Source: Cohnella candidum
Lineage (GTDB): Bacteria > Bacillota > Bacilli > Paenibacillales > Paenibacillaceae
DNA length: 64,000 nucleotides
Direction of reading: 5' to 3'
NCBI RefSeq assembly: GCF_003713065.1
Contig: NZ_CP033433.1
Coordinates: 3,163,001-3,227,000, forward strand
Made by a program: the position numbers and the translations under genes. Below the pieces are notes generated by a model. The model saw only the letters and a program-made list of their open reading frames with translations. It ran no database searches and was not told the DNA's origin. This document shows, in pieces, positions 35,297 through 45,297 of this stretch (position 1 is the stretch's first letter; each line of letters starts with the position of its first letter).

Positions 35297-37456
35297 CTAA
35301 ATTTCTTCAATACGGACCGTAATTCCACTGATATCCTCACTGTGACGGCCTGCCATGATTTGAAACTCGCCCGGCTCGAACACCGGATCGGAGGACGAAT
35401 CCGCGTAAAAGGAGAGCATCTCTTTCGTGATCTTCAAATGCAGCGTCCTTTTTTCTCCGGCTTGCAAGCTTACCTTTTCGAAATGCTTCAATTCTTTCAC
35501 CGGACGGCTGACGCTCGCCGCGATGTCGCGTATGTACCATTGAACCGTTTCCGTGCCGCCGACGGAAGATACGTTTTCCACTTGAACGGATGCCGTGAGC
35601 GCATCCTCCGAGAGGCTCAAGCCGGAATATTCGAATCGCGAATAGCTTAAACCGTACCCGAACGGGAAAAGCGGCGAATTGGACGAATCCAGGTAGGAAG
35701 AGACGAAATCCTTATCCGATTCCGACTTCTGAGGCCGCCCCGTATTCAATCGGTTATAGTACACGGGAATTTGGCCGATGGAACGCGGGAAGCTCATCGA
35801 TAATCGCCCGGAAGGATTATAGTCTCCGAACAGGACGTCCGCCAGCGCGTTTCCGGATTCGTTGCCAAGAAACCAGGCTTGCACCAAAGCGGCGGAACGA
35901 GCTTCCGCTTCTTCCAATACCAAAGGTCTGCCGCTGAAAACGATCATGATCAATTTCTTGCCGGCCTCGGAGAGCGCTTCGATCAACTTGCGTTGATTCG
36001 GAGAAAGGCGCAATTCGGTTTTGCTGCAAGCTTCGCCCGTGTCCTCCATATGCTCGCCGACAGCGACGATGACCGTTTCGCAATCCCGGAGCGTATCGAC
36101 GGCGTCCGCGACTTCGTCCTTTACGTCTCCGCCGTTTCTGATTCTCTCCAATTCCCCGGTCATCGCCGTTACGATCTCGACCCCGGGAGCCGCTTGTATC
36201 AAGCCTTCCTTAAGCGACACGCATTCTTCCGCTTTCCCCAGCGCCCACCATCCCCCGAGTACCTTTCGGGACTCCGCAAATGGACCGGCTAAGCCGATCT
36301 TCCCCCGTTTGGCTAAAGGAAGTACGTCTTCGTTTTTTAACAGCACGATGGATTTCCGAGCCACGTCCCTGGCGATCCGCCGATGCTCGGGACTTAAATT
36401 GACTTCTTCCGATTTGGCCGGATCGCAATCTTTATACGGATTTTCGAACAAACCGAGCCGGTCCTTCAATTCGAGAACGCGAATTACCGATTGGTCGATC
36501 AGCGCTTCGTTCACTTCGCCTGCGGCGACCAGCTGTTCCAACTCGTTCAAATAATGCGTGGACATCATCTCGATATCCAGCCCGGCCGTTACGCTTTTGT
36601 ACGCGGCTTCTTTGCCGTCGGCCGCAACGCCGTGACAAATCACTTCGTCTATGGAGTTAAAGTCGGATACGACGGCACCGGCAAACTGCCATTCTTTCCT
36701 TAACACGTCCCGCAAAAGCCACTTGTTCACCGTTGCCGGTATGCGCTCAACCGTATTGAAGGAGGTCATGGCCATCAGCGCGCCGGCGCGCACCGCTGCC
36801 AGATAGGCAGGAAGATGATATTCCCGCAATACGCCTCTGGACAGATCGACGGTGTTATAATCCCGACCTCCTTCGGCCGCACCGTAACCTGCGAAATGTT
36901 TAAAGCACGCCCCCACCTTCTCCGGCGAACGCGGATCGTCCCCTTGAAAGCCTGCGACCATCGATTCGACGAATCGGGCATTGAGATAGGTGTCCTCGCC
37001 CGGGGATTCCATCACTCTTCCCCACCTGGGGTCTCGAACCAAATCGCCCATCGGAGCATACGTAACGTGAATGCCCATATAGGCGCTTTCTCTTGCCGCG
37101 ACGGCCGCGCTTTGTTTGACGGCTTCCATATCGAAGCTGCATCCCATAGCAAGCGGAATCGGAAAAACCGTACGCAAACCATGCGTAACGTCGCACAGGT
37201 TCATCAGGGGGATCCCATAGGGGTTTTCCTCCAAATGCTTGCGCTGAAGCCGAATGAACTTGGAAGCGTCGTAAACGCCAAGCACGCTTCCCACGTGCTT
37301 CATGTCATCCGGTTTCAGCTGTTTTTCTCCTAAAGGTCCCGTTAAATCCATGTCTTCTTCAAGACCGAAAAAGAGCGGCGTCAATTGGGTCATTTGCGCG
37401 GCTTTTTCCCGCAAGGACATTCTTTTCACCAATTCCGCGATAAACGGTTTCGTCAT
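35297..37456 (-). CDS. cytoplasmic GH3 beta-glycosidase (BglX-like)
   Basis: A 719-residue enzyme without a signal peptide. GH3 N-terminal barrel (about 5-330) with APMGDLVRDPRWGRVMESPG (about 135-155), KHFAGYGAAEGGRDY (about 190) and nucleophile Asp in AVVSDFNSIDE (about 265); GH3 second domain (about 370-590); FnIII-like C-terminal domain (about 630-719). It probably cleaves imported oligosaccharides from the non-reducing end; related GH3 enzymes are beta-glucosidases, beta-xylosidases or arabinosidases. Start ATG 37456 with AAGGA 9 nt upstream; an in-frame GTG at 37462 is too close to that site. It follows the giant SLH protein gene by 17 bp, the last gene of that operon. Only loosely related to the two secreted GH3 genes. 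Confidence 0.93.
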   Translation of the reverse strand: MTKPFIAELVKRMSLREKAAQMTQLTPLFFGLEEDMDLTGPLGEKQLKPDDMKHVGSVLGVYDASKFIRLQRKHLEENPYGIPLMNLCDVTHGLRTVFPIPLAMGCSFDMEAVKQSAAVAARESAYMGIHVTYAPMGDLVRDPRWGRVMESPGEDTYLNARFVESMVAGFQGDDPRSPEKVGACFKHFAGYGAAEGGRDYNTVDLSRGVLREYHLPAYLAAVRAGALMAMTSFNTVERIPATVNKWLLRDVLRKEWQFAGAVVSDFNSIDEVICHGVAADGKEAAYKSVTAGLDIEMMSTHYLNELEQLVAAGEVNEALIDQSVIRVLELKDRLGLFENPYKDCDPAKSEEVNLSPEHRRIARDVARKSIVLLKNEDVLPLAKRGKIGLAGPFAESRKVLGGWWALGKAEECVSLKEGLIQAAPGVEIVTAMTGELERIRNGGDVKDEVADAVDTLRDCETVIVAVGEHMEDTGEACSKTELRLSPNQRKLIEALSEAGKKLIMIVFSGRPLVLEEAEARSAALVQAWFLGNESGNALADVLFGDYNPSGRLSMSFPRSIGQIPVYYNRLNTGRPQKSESDKDFVSSYLDSSNSPLFPFGYGLSYSRFEYSGLSLSEDALTASVQVENVSSVGGTETVQWYIRDIAASVSRPVKELKHFEKVSLQAGEKRTLHLKITKEMLSFYADSSSDPVFEPGEFQIMAGRHSEDISGITVRIEEI

Positions 37457-37473
37457 CTGCACACGTCCTTACT

Positions 37474-40400
37474 TTACTTCGAATACAAGTTGTACATCAC
37501 GACGGCTGCTTGCGCTCTCGTTAGATGGCCTTTCGGATCGATCTTGCCCCCGCTGCCCTTTAAGATGCCGGCCTTTGCCAGCGACGCCATGCTTTCCACC
37601 GCATATCCGGAGACCGCAGCCGCATCCTTGAACGAAGCCAGATCCTTGAGCGTTCCTTGAGTCGGGAATCCATTCGCAACGATCAACGCTCGTACGGTAA
37701 GAGCAGCCATTTCCTCTCTCGTGATCGATGCATTCGGCTTGAACCGGCCATTCCCGTCTCCATAGGCAATGCCAAGCTTCTTGGCGACCGCGATCGAAGC
37801 GGAATAAGGGGCATTCCGTTCGACATCTGCGAAGCTCACATCCGAACTTGTGTCTGCCGCCAGATTAAGGGTCTTGATCAATGCATCGACGAACTCCGCT
37901 CTCGTAATGTTGGCAGCAGGGTTGAACTTACCGCTTGAAGAGCCTTCCATAATACCTTTAGCTGACACAAGCCGAATCGCTTGCTGTGCCCACGCGAACT
38001 TCGCGATATCCGTAAACGATACGGCTTGGTAGGCAACCGCGTATTGGCTGAAATGCGTCGTCCGGAACGTCACTTCGCCGGTTGCCGCATCGAATTTTCC
38101 GCTGGGTACGGCATGAAGCGCACCTTGGCCATCGATATACCAGACCGTAATTTGATCGGGATTCGCAAGCTCTTGCGCGGTTGGCGTGTAAGCGAGCCGA
38201 ACCATGACAGGCGCGTTCGGATTGCTCCAAGCGACCGGATTACCGTCAACCGTTGCCTGCAAGTCGATGACCGGTCTGTTCCCGATCCGCGACTTCGTGA
38301 TCGGATCCAATCTTGAAATGTCCGCAGGCGCCATCGTCAGTCCCACATGCTCGTGACCGTGAAGGTCAAGCGTGCCGAACATTTCGGTCGTCATGAAAAC
38401 CGTTCCTGCCGGCGTGACGACTTCCAGGCGAAGGTCCGTCTTCCCGGATTCGAAAATGCCCGTCGGGAGCTCCATGCGGTATTCCTTCGCCTCCTGGGAA
38501 GCTTCCACGGCCAACTGAATCGTCTTTACGCCGGAAGCATCTGCGGCAGCTTGCGAGATCGCCTTTTCTACCGTCGCGGCATCAATCGCTGCCGTCGCCG
38601 TACCATCCTTCAAGACCGGTTTCAACGCCACCTTGCCTTCTATCGGCACGGGTTTTTCAGGCTGCGTCGGCGTAGTGTTCGGCGTCTGATTTTGCCCGCT
38701 ACCGGCTCCTGTCGTCACTTCCACGGTGTTGCTGGCCGCCGAGACGTTACCCGCCGCATCCTTCGCGGACACCTTGAATGTGTACGCGGTGCCGGCGCGG
38801 AGTCCCGTGACCGTGTATTGCGTTCCGGTTACCGCAGCGATTTTCGTCGCGCCTTGGTAGACGTCATAACCGGACACGCCCGCGTTATCCGTCGATGCCG
38901 TCCAAGTCAGGACAACGGAAGACGCCGTTACATCGGAGGAGCTGACGAACGGCGCGGTTGGCGCCTCCGTATCCGGCTCCGGATCCGGTCCAGGGTCAGT
39001 GCCTTCCGTCTTAATTTTCAAGTAGTCGATAATCACGTCGGAATCGCCCGGATCGCGCTGGATCTTCACCGTCGCTCCCGCCGGAATGTCTACGGGAACC
39101 GTTACCTCTTGGTAATTCCCCGTCCAGCCGCCCGTATTGCCGAATGGAATATCGGCCTTCTTATTGCCATTCACATACAAGCTTAAGTGACGTCCCGCTT
39201 CTCCGCTGGAATACCCGACCACGACGCGGTTGCCTGCCGCGGTATTCGGGAATTCGAGGTAGCTGCCTTCACCCCAGATGAAATGGACGGCTTCGCCGTT
39301 CGAAGCCGGTCCGTCGTTGAACGCGGAGGTATAATGCCCATCCGCATCCACGCCGAACAGATTCGAATATTCCGCTTCATACTTATCGGAGACAAGCATG
39401 TCTACAAGGTTCACGGCAACATCCGGATCGCCGTCGTCCTGCAGCTTCACGCTTACGCCTGACGGAATGCTCAGCTTGAATTCCTTCGCGCCGGAATTGC
39501 CGTTCGTATTCGGGAAGGTAACCTTTTGCTTGAATTGGCCGTCTACATACAAGCTCATGAGCCCATCCGTCGTGCTCGTGTACTTTACGAGCAGCGCTTG
39601 GCCCGCCGCCGTGCTCGTGATCTCCATTCCGTTCTCGACCGTCTGGCCGTTGTCCGTGTAGATGCTGACGTTATCCAAGCTGACCGGATTTTCGCCCGGG
39701 TTCGCTTCGAAGACGAGCTTCAAGGCCTCGCCATTACCAATCTGAACAGGCACGGAAACCGTTGCATACTGGCCCGTAAATCCGCCTGTGCTGGGGAACG
39801 ATATTTTCTTCTTCGCTCCGCCGGCATACAAATACAGCGTACCGGCATCTTGACTCGCATAGCGGATCGTCACCGTATTGCCCGCGATGACATTCCGAAA
39901 ATCAACGCCGGAAGCCGGAGTATTAATGCCGCCTACGGCCAAGCCGCGATTGCCGCCCGCATCCGCGGACACATACGCGCTTCCCAGCAAGCTTGCGTCT
40001 TCCGCCTCGTAAAGCCCTTGAACCTCGATATAGTCGATGTTGACTTCGCTGTCTCCTTGGTCCTTCTGAAGCTTTACTTCCGCACCTTCAGGGATCGTAA
40101 CCGGAACCGTAATGACGTTATAATGGCCGTCCCATCCGCCGTTTTCGTACGCCGGGAATTCGACGCTCCGCTGCTTCGTTCCGTTGATGTAAAGCGACAG
40201 CTTACGCGTATTGGCATCTCCGCTTGCATAGGCGATCTTCAGCGATGTACCTGCCTCAACGCCGGGAAATACGAAGGAGCCCGTTCCATTATCCGGTGCC
40301 CAAAGATGCGCGGCCGCTTGGCCGTTGGAAGCCGCGGCATCCTGGATGGCCATCGGCTTATGGCCGTCATCCGATTGGCCGTTCATTCCCGCGTATTCCG

Positions 40401-43400
40401 CTTCATACTTGCCCGATACCCGAATGTAATCCAACTCTGCGCCCTCCGCGAAGCCTTCATTCTTCAGCGTCACGCTCGCGCCTTTCGGAATATGCACCTT
40501 CGCTTCAACCGTAGCGAACGCCCCGCCTTCCGTTGCCGGGAGCGAAACCGTCTGATTCGGCTGTCCGTTCACGTACAGCTTCAATTGCTTGGCAGACGCG
40601 TCAGTCGTGGCATATCGGATCAGCACGGCACGGCCGACGGACAGGTCCTTGAACTCCACCGATCCTCCGTCGCCGATCGGGCCAACCTTCCACCCGCCGG
40701 ATAAGTTCTCGTCCGCGGCGACATCCGCGCCGTCAAGAATACCGTTCTCAGCCTCATAGGTTTGGTCGGCAGCATAAGTACCCAAGGCTTGGATAGAGTC
40801 TAGGAACGCGGTACCGTTCCAAGTATCGCCGCTGTCGCGCTTCAGCTTCACCGTTGCGCCCTTCGGAATCTCCGCGTTCACCGTGACGACGCCATACTGC
40901 CCGTCTGCCGCCGCAGGGAAAGCAACCGTCTGCTTCTTCATTTCGTTCACGTACAAGCTCAGCGTGCCTTCGCTGTCGCTCTTGTAGCGAATAGCCAAGC
41001 TGCCGCCCGCGTTCATGCCCGGGAACTCGACCGCGGAGCCATCCGTCTCAAGCCCGCCGACAGCCAGGCCATAACCGGCGCCGGCATCCGCAGCAATCGC
41101 CGCGGAACCGTACCGATTCGCGTTCTCCGCTTCGCGCTGCTTGTCGCGGACCTCGATATAGTCGATCGGAGCCGTATGGTCGGTTTGCTTCGTGTTTTGC
41201 AGCTTCAATACCGAGCCGTCGGCAACCGGGAGCTCTGCGCCCGCGATCTTGTAGTTGCCCCACGAACCGGTATACGGCATGACGATGTCCTGCACGTAGT
41301 TGCCGTTCAGGATCAAGCCGAGCTGGCCGTTCGTGTTCGGATTCTCGCCCTCGGAATATCGAACGAACACCTGATTTCCGCCCCGGACGGACGGGATTTC
41401 GACGCCGTCGCCGATGTCGGCGAAAGCCCACGCCCAGTAGTTGCCCGACTGGCCGTTCGGCTCTTCCACGGCATGGTACCATGTTCTCGAATTCCCGAAG
41501 AAATTGCCGTTCTCCGCTTCATAAACGCCGGTCAGCTTGATATAGTCGAAGTGAACCGGCGTGTCGCCCGCACCGTCGTTCTGCAGCTTGATTTTCGAGC
41601 CGAACGGAATGTCGACATCCACGATGCGCTCAGCGAACGGCCCGCTCCAGCTTCCGGTCGGATCGAACGTGACTTTCTGCGAAAACGCGTAAGGTTCTCC
41701 GGGCTTCGCGATATAAAGGCTGTATTGTCCGGCGTTTTCCGCCGTATAGCCGATCGCGAGACGGTTCGCTGCTTTCACATGGTCGAATTCTACGGATGCG
41801 CCGGTTTCACCCGTCGCGATCACTTGCCGGCCGTTCGAAGCGGTAGAGTTCGCGCCTTCGTCGTGCGCCTCCGCGCTTCCGCCGAGCACGGCAGCCTCTG
41901 CCTCCAGCTTATCGGAGAAGCTTGCGTAATCGATGACGAGCGAAGCGTCCGCCGCGTTCGCGGCTTCCTTCCTCACGATGATTTGCATGCCGTCGCGGAT
42001 ATAAGCGTTAAGCGCCGCCGTCCGGTATACGCCTCCGGTAGCCGGCAGCTTCAGCACGCCCAGCTCATCGGTCCGATATACGGATGCGTCGTCTACGTCG
42101 TCTCTGTATTTCGCGTACACCGTCAGCTCCGCGGCCGCATCGGATTTATACCGCACGACAAGAGAGCTGGCGCCGTTCTTGTTCAAGAAGGAGATAAAAC
42201 CGCCATCATTTCCGAAGCCGCCCATTCCGACGCCTCCTGAAGCGCCGGTGTCATTTACCAAGCTTACGTCGTCGGATTTCGCAAAAAAGTTCTCCGCTTC
42301 TTGAATGCCGGTCACGTCCATATTGTCGATACGGACGCGGCTTCCGCCGTTCTCGTAAGCGAGCTTAACGGTTGCGCCGGACGGAATATCCGCATCCACG
42401 ACACGGGTATTGTATTGGCCCTTCCATTTGCCGATCGACGGGAAGACGACGTCCGTCTTCTCCGCTCCGTTCACATAGAGAGCCAGCTTGCCGGCTCCGT
42501 CCGCCGCGTAACGGATCAGCAGCTTATTGCCTGCCTTCACGTTCGCGAACTCCACGCCGTCTCCCGTTTGACCCACGTCGGCGCCCATGCCGCCAGATGC
42601 CGCAGCGTCCGCGTAAGTGACGGTTCCTCCGATCAGATTCGCCGTCTCCGCCTCATTCTTCTCGATGACGGTGAAAGAATCGAGCGTAACCGCGCTGTCT
42701 CCGGAATCGTATTGGAGCTTTAGCTTCGCGCCCGCCGGAATGTCGACGTTCACCGTCGAGATTCCGTAAGCTCCCGAAGCCGTAGCCGGGAAGGAGATGC
42801 GGGTCAGCTTCCGATCGTTCACATACAGGCTCAGCTGAGCATCGCTTGCTGCCGTATAGCGGACTTGCAGCTGGCTTCCTGCCGCTGCGTTGCCGATTTC
42901 AAGCGCCGCTCCCTGGCTGCCCACAACGGCCTCCGCGCCGCCCGAAGCATCCGCCCCGTTCTGGACGGCAGCGCCGCCGGACATGACGCCGGACTCCGCT
43001 TCATACCAGTCGATGCTGGAGACCGCATCGAGCTGCAAGCCAGCCGCGTTGTTGTTGCCGTTGCGCTGAATGACGATCGTCGCGTCATTCGGAATCGCCT
43101 CGTTGATATAAATATCCTTGAACGTGTCCGAGCTGCCCGTCGAAGGGAATACCGCATCGAAGGCTTTGCCTCCCATATAGACGGTCATGCTTGCGTCCTG
43201 CGTGCCGGAGTAGCGGATCCGCAGCTGCTTGCCGCTTTGCACGCCGCTGAATACGGCCGATGCGCCGACAGTATCGAAATTCGTTGCGACGCCGTTGCCG
43301 GAAGCTTGAACGTTCGTCTGCCCTTGGGCACCGTTATATAAACCGGACGCATACTCCGCCTCATATTGGCCGCTCACTTGAACATAGTCGATATTCAGGT

Positions 43401-45267
43401 CGCCCGCTGCAGCCACATCCCGCTGCAGACGCAGCTCAGCACCTGCCGGCATTGAAACCGGAACGACTGCCGTAACATAGCTTCCTTCGCCCGTCATCGC
43501 GTTTGTCGATTCGAAGCTGACGTTCCTTACAAGCTTGCCGTTCACATACAGTCCGAGCTGCGCATCGCTCGCGGAAGCATAGCGGATATGCAGCTGCGTT
43601 CCTGCCTTCACGCCGCCTGCCGGAAACGCCACATAGCTGCCTTGATCCGCCGGCAATGTGACGCCTTGGCCATTGGAAGCTGCGGTATCTGTATACGAAA
43701 CACCGTTCGTATCCGTCCCGACTTCCGCTTCGTAGTTCGTATGTACGAACATGCTGTCGACCTTTACGGCTCCGTCTCCGGCATCCCGGAGAAGCTTTAC
43801 GGAGCCGAGAAGCGGAGTATTCACCGGAATATAAAGCTCCGTCCAATCCGCTGCCGCCGGAAAGGCGACCTTCTTGCGGAGTAACCCGTTCACGTAGAGG
43901 CTGAGCGTCGTCGCGCTGTCCGCCTGATAACGGACATTCAACGCATTCCCTGCATTGACGTTAAAGAACTCTACCGCCATGCCTTCCTGCGCCAGCTCTA
44001 CCATCCGTCCGCCGGACGCGGCACTATCCTCCGAATAGGCGGAATCGATCTGCTCGCCGTTCTGCAGTTGGAGCGTCTGCTGCGGATCCTCCGCTTCCAC
44101 CGTACCCGTATTCGGGTAATCGAGCGTCCAGTCGCTGACGGACAGCGGAGTCCCCTCTTCCTTATACAGGTTTTGCGCGAAATAGAGCGTACCTCTCACG
44201 TTGAAGGATTGGCCGCCGGTTTTGCCGTCGCGATAGAAAGCCGTCGTCGCCTTGAGCGCCATCTGCTTGGCTTGCACCGTACGGACGAGACCGGCCGTCT
44301 GGTTGTTCGGCTTGCCCTCGTTGAACGCCATCGTGTGGAAGCCGTATTCGATGATTTTCGGCTCGGTCGGATATTGCGTCATGAACCGGTCCATTCCTTG
44401 CTGCAGCCGCGGCGCATTGATGAGCACCGAAGCCGGAGCCGTCTCATCGGGCGGGTTACCGACCGGATAGCTGTAGTTGTTGAAGAAGTAGCCGTCCGCC
44501 TTATGCTCGATGTTGGCGTAGGAAGGCGTGTTATACGCGAAATCCCACCCGTAGAAGACGCTCAAATACAATTTCGCCTGCTCAGGCCCGCCGAGAATGT
44601 CCCGCAAGCGGTGAATGAGATCGTCCGCGTAATTCACCTGGCTGGTCGACCAGTCCGGATTCGCGCGTCCGTCCGCGTACGTCCCGTTCTTGAAATGGTC
44701 TGCGACCGCGCCGTCGTCTACCGGCATATTCACTGCGAAATAGGCGACGTCCTTCAAACGATCATGGGTTACCAAATAATCCAGCAAAGCCGTATAGCCG
44801 TGAACGGAATCGTCCGTGTTGTAATGCGCGATGACCTGTTTCGCATCGGTATGGTTGTCATCGTTGTAATCCCAATCGAACGTGTTCGCATCATACGTCT
44901 CGATCCGGATAATCGCCTTCTGACGGTTGCGTTCGAGCTCTTCGAACAGCGCATTGCGGTCGGCAACCGACATATGGACGATATTATAGAAGCCGATCGC
45001 ATTCACGTGCGAAACTTCCTTCATTCTCTTGAAGTCGAACGCGATTCTTTCCCTGAAGTTGACATCGGGATAAAAAATATAAGTGCTGCCGCTGATCGCG
45101 CCATCCGGGTTCGCGTATAGATCGACGAACGAGTCGTCATAAGGCGTTACCTCTCCCGTGATGACCGGTACTGCTGCGGATACGCCGGTTGCCGTCCCTA
45201 TCACGCCGGCGAGGCTCGAGCTCAGCAGGAAGAAAGCCAGTAAAAAGCCGGATACTTTTCTATGCAT
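37474..45267 (-). CDS. giant SLH-anchored barrel protein with 14 tandem CBM35/CBM6-like modules
   Basis: A 2597-residue surface protein. Signal peptide (about 1-32); an N-terminal barrel-like domain (about 40-395); about 14 consecutive modules of roughly 119 residues (about 397-2064), most opening with YEAE or NEAE and containing SLYVNG, FP and a VKLxxD...IDY close, as in CBM35/CBM6; an FnIII domain (about 2080-2165); a Pro-rich linker; a pre-SLH domain (about 2195-2405, ends VTFRTTHFSQYA); three SLH repeats (ITRAEF, ITREEM, LTRAQA). The N-terminal domain is shared with the neighbour gene, with FALNMPVDD-type, FYGWDF, YFFNNYSYP and IIEYGFHT in common. It looks like a clan GH-A barrel but I do not recognise the family. 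Start ATG 45267 with GGAGG 7 nt upstream. Middle gene of a three-gene operon. Confidence 0.87.
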   Translation of the reverse strand: MHRKVSGFLLAFFLLSSSLAGVIGTATGVSAAVPVITGEVTPYDDSFVDLYANPDGAISGSTYIFYPDVNFRERIAFDFKRMKEVSHVNAIGFYNIVHMSVADRNALFEELERNRQKAIIRIETYDANTFDWDYNDDNHTDAKQVIAHYNTDDSVHGYTALLDYLVTHDRLKDVAYFAVNMPVDDGAVADHFKNGTYADGRANPDWSTSQVNYADDLIHRLRDILGGPEQAKLYLSVFYGWDFAYNTPSYANIEHKADGYFFNNYSYPVGNPPDETAPASVLINAPRLQQGMDRFMTQYPTEPKIIEYGFHTMAFNEGKPNNQTAGLVRTVQAKQMALKATTAFYRDGKTGGQSFNVRGTLYFAQNLYKEEGTPLSVSDWTLDYPNTGTVEAEDPQQTLQLQNGEQIDSAYSEDSAASGGRMVELAQEGMAVEFFNVNAGNALNVRYQADSATTLSLYVNGLLRKKVAFPAAADWTELYIPVNTPLLGSVKLLRDAGDGAVKVDSMFVHTNYEAEVGTDTNGVSYTDTAASNGQGVTLPADQGSYVAFPAGGVKAGTQLHIRYASASDAQLGLYVNGKLVRNVSFESTNAMTGEGSYVTAVVPVSMPAGAELRLQRDVAAAGDLNIDYVQVSGQYEAEYASGLYNGAQGQTNVQASGNGVATNFDTVGASAVFSGVQSGKQLRIRYSGTQDASMTVYMGGKAFDAVFPSTGSSDTFKDIYINEAIPNDATIVIQRNGNNNAAGLQLDAVSSIDWYEAESGVMSGGAAVQNGADASGGAEAVVGSQGAALEIGNAAAGSQLQVRYTAASDAQLSLYVNDRKLTRISFPATASGAYGISTVNVDIPAGAKLKLQYDSGDSAVTLDSFTVIEKNEAETANLIGGTVTYADAAASGGMGADVGQTGDGVEFANVKAGNKLLIRYAADGAGKLALYVNGAEKTDVVFPSIGKWKGQYNTRVVDADIPSGATVKLAYENGGSRVRIDNMDVTGIQEAENFFAKSDDVSLVNDTGASGGVGMGGFGNDGGFISFLNKNGASSLVVRYKSDAAAELTVYAKYRDDVDDASVYRTDELGVLKLPATGGVYRTAALNAYIRDGMQIIVRKEAANAADASLVIDYASFSDKLEAEAAVLGGSAEAHDEGANSTASNGRQVIATGETGASVEFDHVKAANRLAIGYTAENAGQYSLYIAKPGEPYAFSQKVTFDPTGSWSGPFAERIVDVDIPFGSKIKLQNDGAGDTPVHFDYIKLTGVYEAENGNFFGNSRTWYHAVEEPNGQSGNYWAWAFADIGDGVEIPSVRGGNQVFVRYSEGENPNTNGQLGLILNGNYVQDIVMPYTGSWGNYKIAGAELPVADGSVLKLQNTKQTDHTAPIDYIEVRDKQREAENANRYGSAAIAADAGAGYGLAVGGLETDGSAVEFPGMNAGGSLAIRYKSDSEGTLSLYVNEMKKQTVAFPAAADGQYGVVTVNAEIPKGATVKLKRDSGDTWNGTAFLDSIQALGTYAADQTYEAENGILDGADVAADENLSGGWKVGPIGDGGSVEFKDLSVGRAVLIRYATTDASAKQLKLYVNGQPNQTVSLPATEGGAFATVEAKVHIPKGASVTLKNEGFAEGAELDYIRVSGKYEAEYAGMNGQSDDGHKPMAIQDAAASNGQAAAHLWAPDNGTGSFVFPGVEAGTSLKIAYASGDANTRKLSLYINGTKQRSVEFPAYENGGWDGHYNVITVPVTIPEGAEVKLQKDQGDSEVNIDYIEVQGLYEAEDASLLGSAYVSADAGGNRGLAVGGINTPASGVDFRNVIAGNTVTIRYASQDAGTLYLYAGGAKKKISFPSTGGFTGQYATVSVPVQIGNGEALKLVFEANPGENPVSLDNVSIYTDNGQTVENGMEITSTAAGQALLVKYTSTTDGLMSLYVDGQFKQKVTFPNTNGNSGAKEFKLSIPSGVSVKLQDDGDPDVAVNLVDMLVSDKYEAEYSNLFGVDADGHYTSAFNDGPASNGEAVHFIWGEGSYLEFPNTAAGNRVVVGYSSGEAGRHLSLYVNGNKKADIPFGNTGGWTGNYQEVTVPVDIPAGATVKIQRDPGDSDVIIDYLKIKTEGTDPGPDPEPDTEAPTAPFVSSSDVTASSVVLTWTASTDNAGVSGYDVYQGATKIAAVTGTQYTVTGLRAGTAYTFKVSAKDAAGNVSAASNTVEVTTGAGSGQNQTPNTTPTQPEKPVPIEGKVALKPVLKDGTATAAIDAATVEKAISQAAADASGVKTIQLAVEASQEAKEYRMELPTGIFESGKTDLRLEVVTPAGTVFMTTEMFGTLDLHGHEHVGLTMAPADISRLDPITKSRIGNRPVIDLQATVDGNPVAWSNPNAPVMVRLAYTPTAQELANPDQITVWYIDGQGALHAVPSGKFDAATGEVTFRTTHFSQYAVAYQAVSFTDIAKFAWAQQAIRLVSAKGIMEGSSSGKFNPAANITRAEFVDALIKTLNLAADTSSDVSFADVERNAPYSASIAVAKKLGIAYGDGNGRFKPNASITREEMAALTVRALIVANGFPTQGTLKDLASFKDAAAVSGYAVESMASLAKAGILKGSGGKIDPKGHLTRAQAAVVMYNLYSK

Positions 45268-45297
45268 AATCACGCCTCCAAGTAAAAGGGATGAAGA

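Noticed and set aside
37474..45267. Whether the tandem module array is an assembly artefact
   Set aside because: The modules are strongly diverged from one another and the frame is intact over 7.8 kb, so collapse or false duplication is unlikely.
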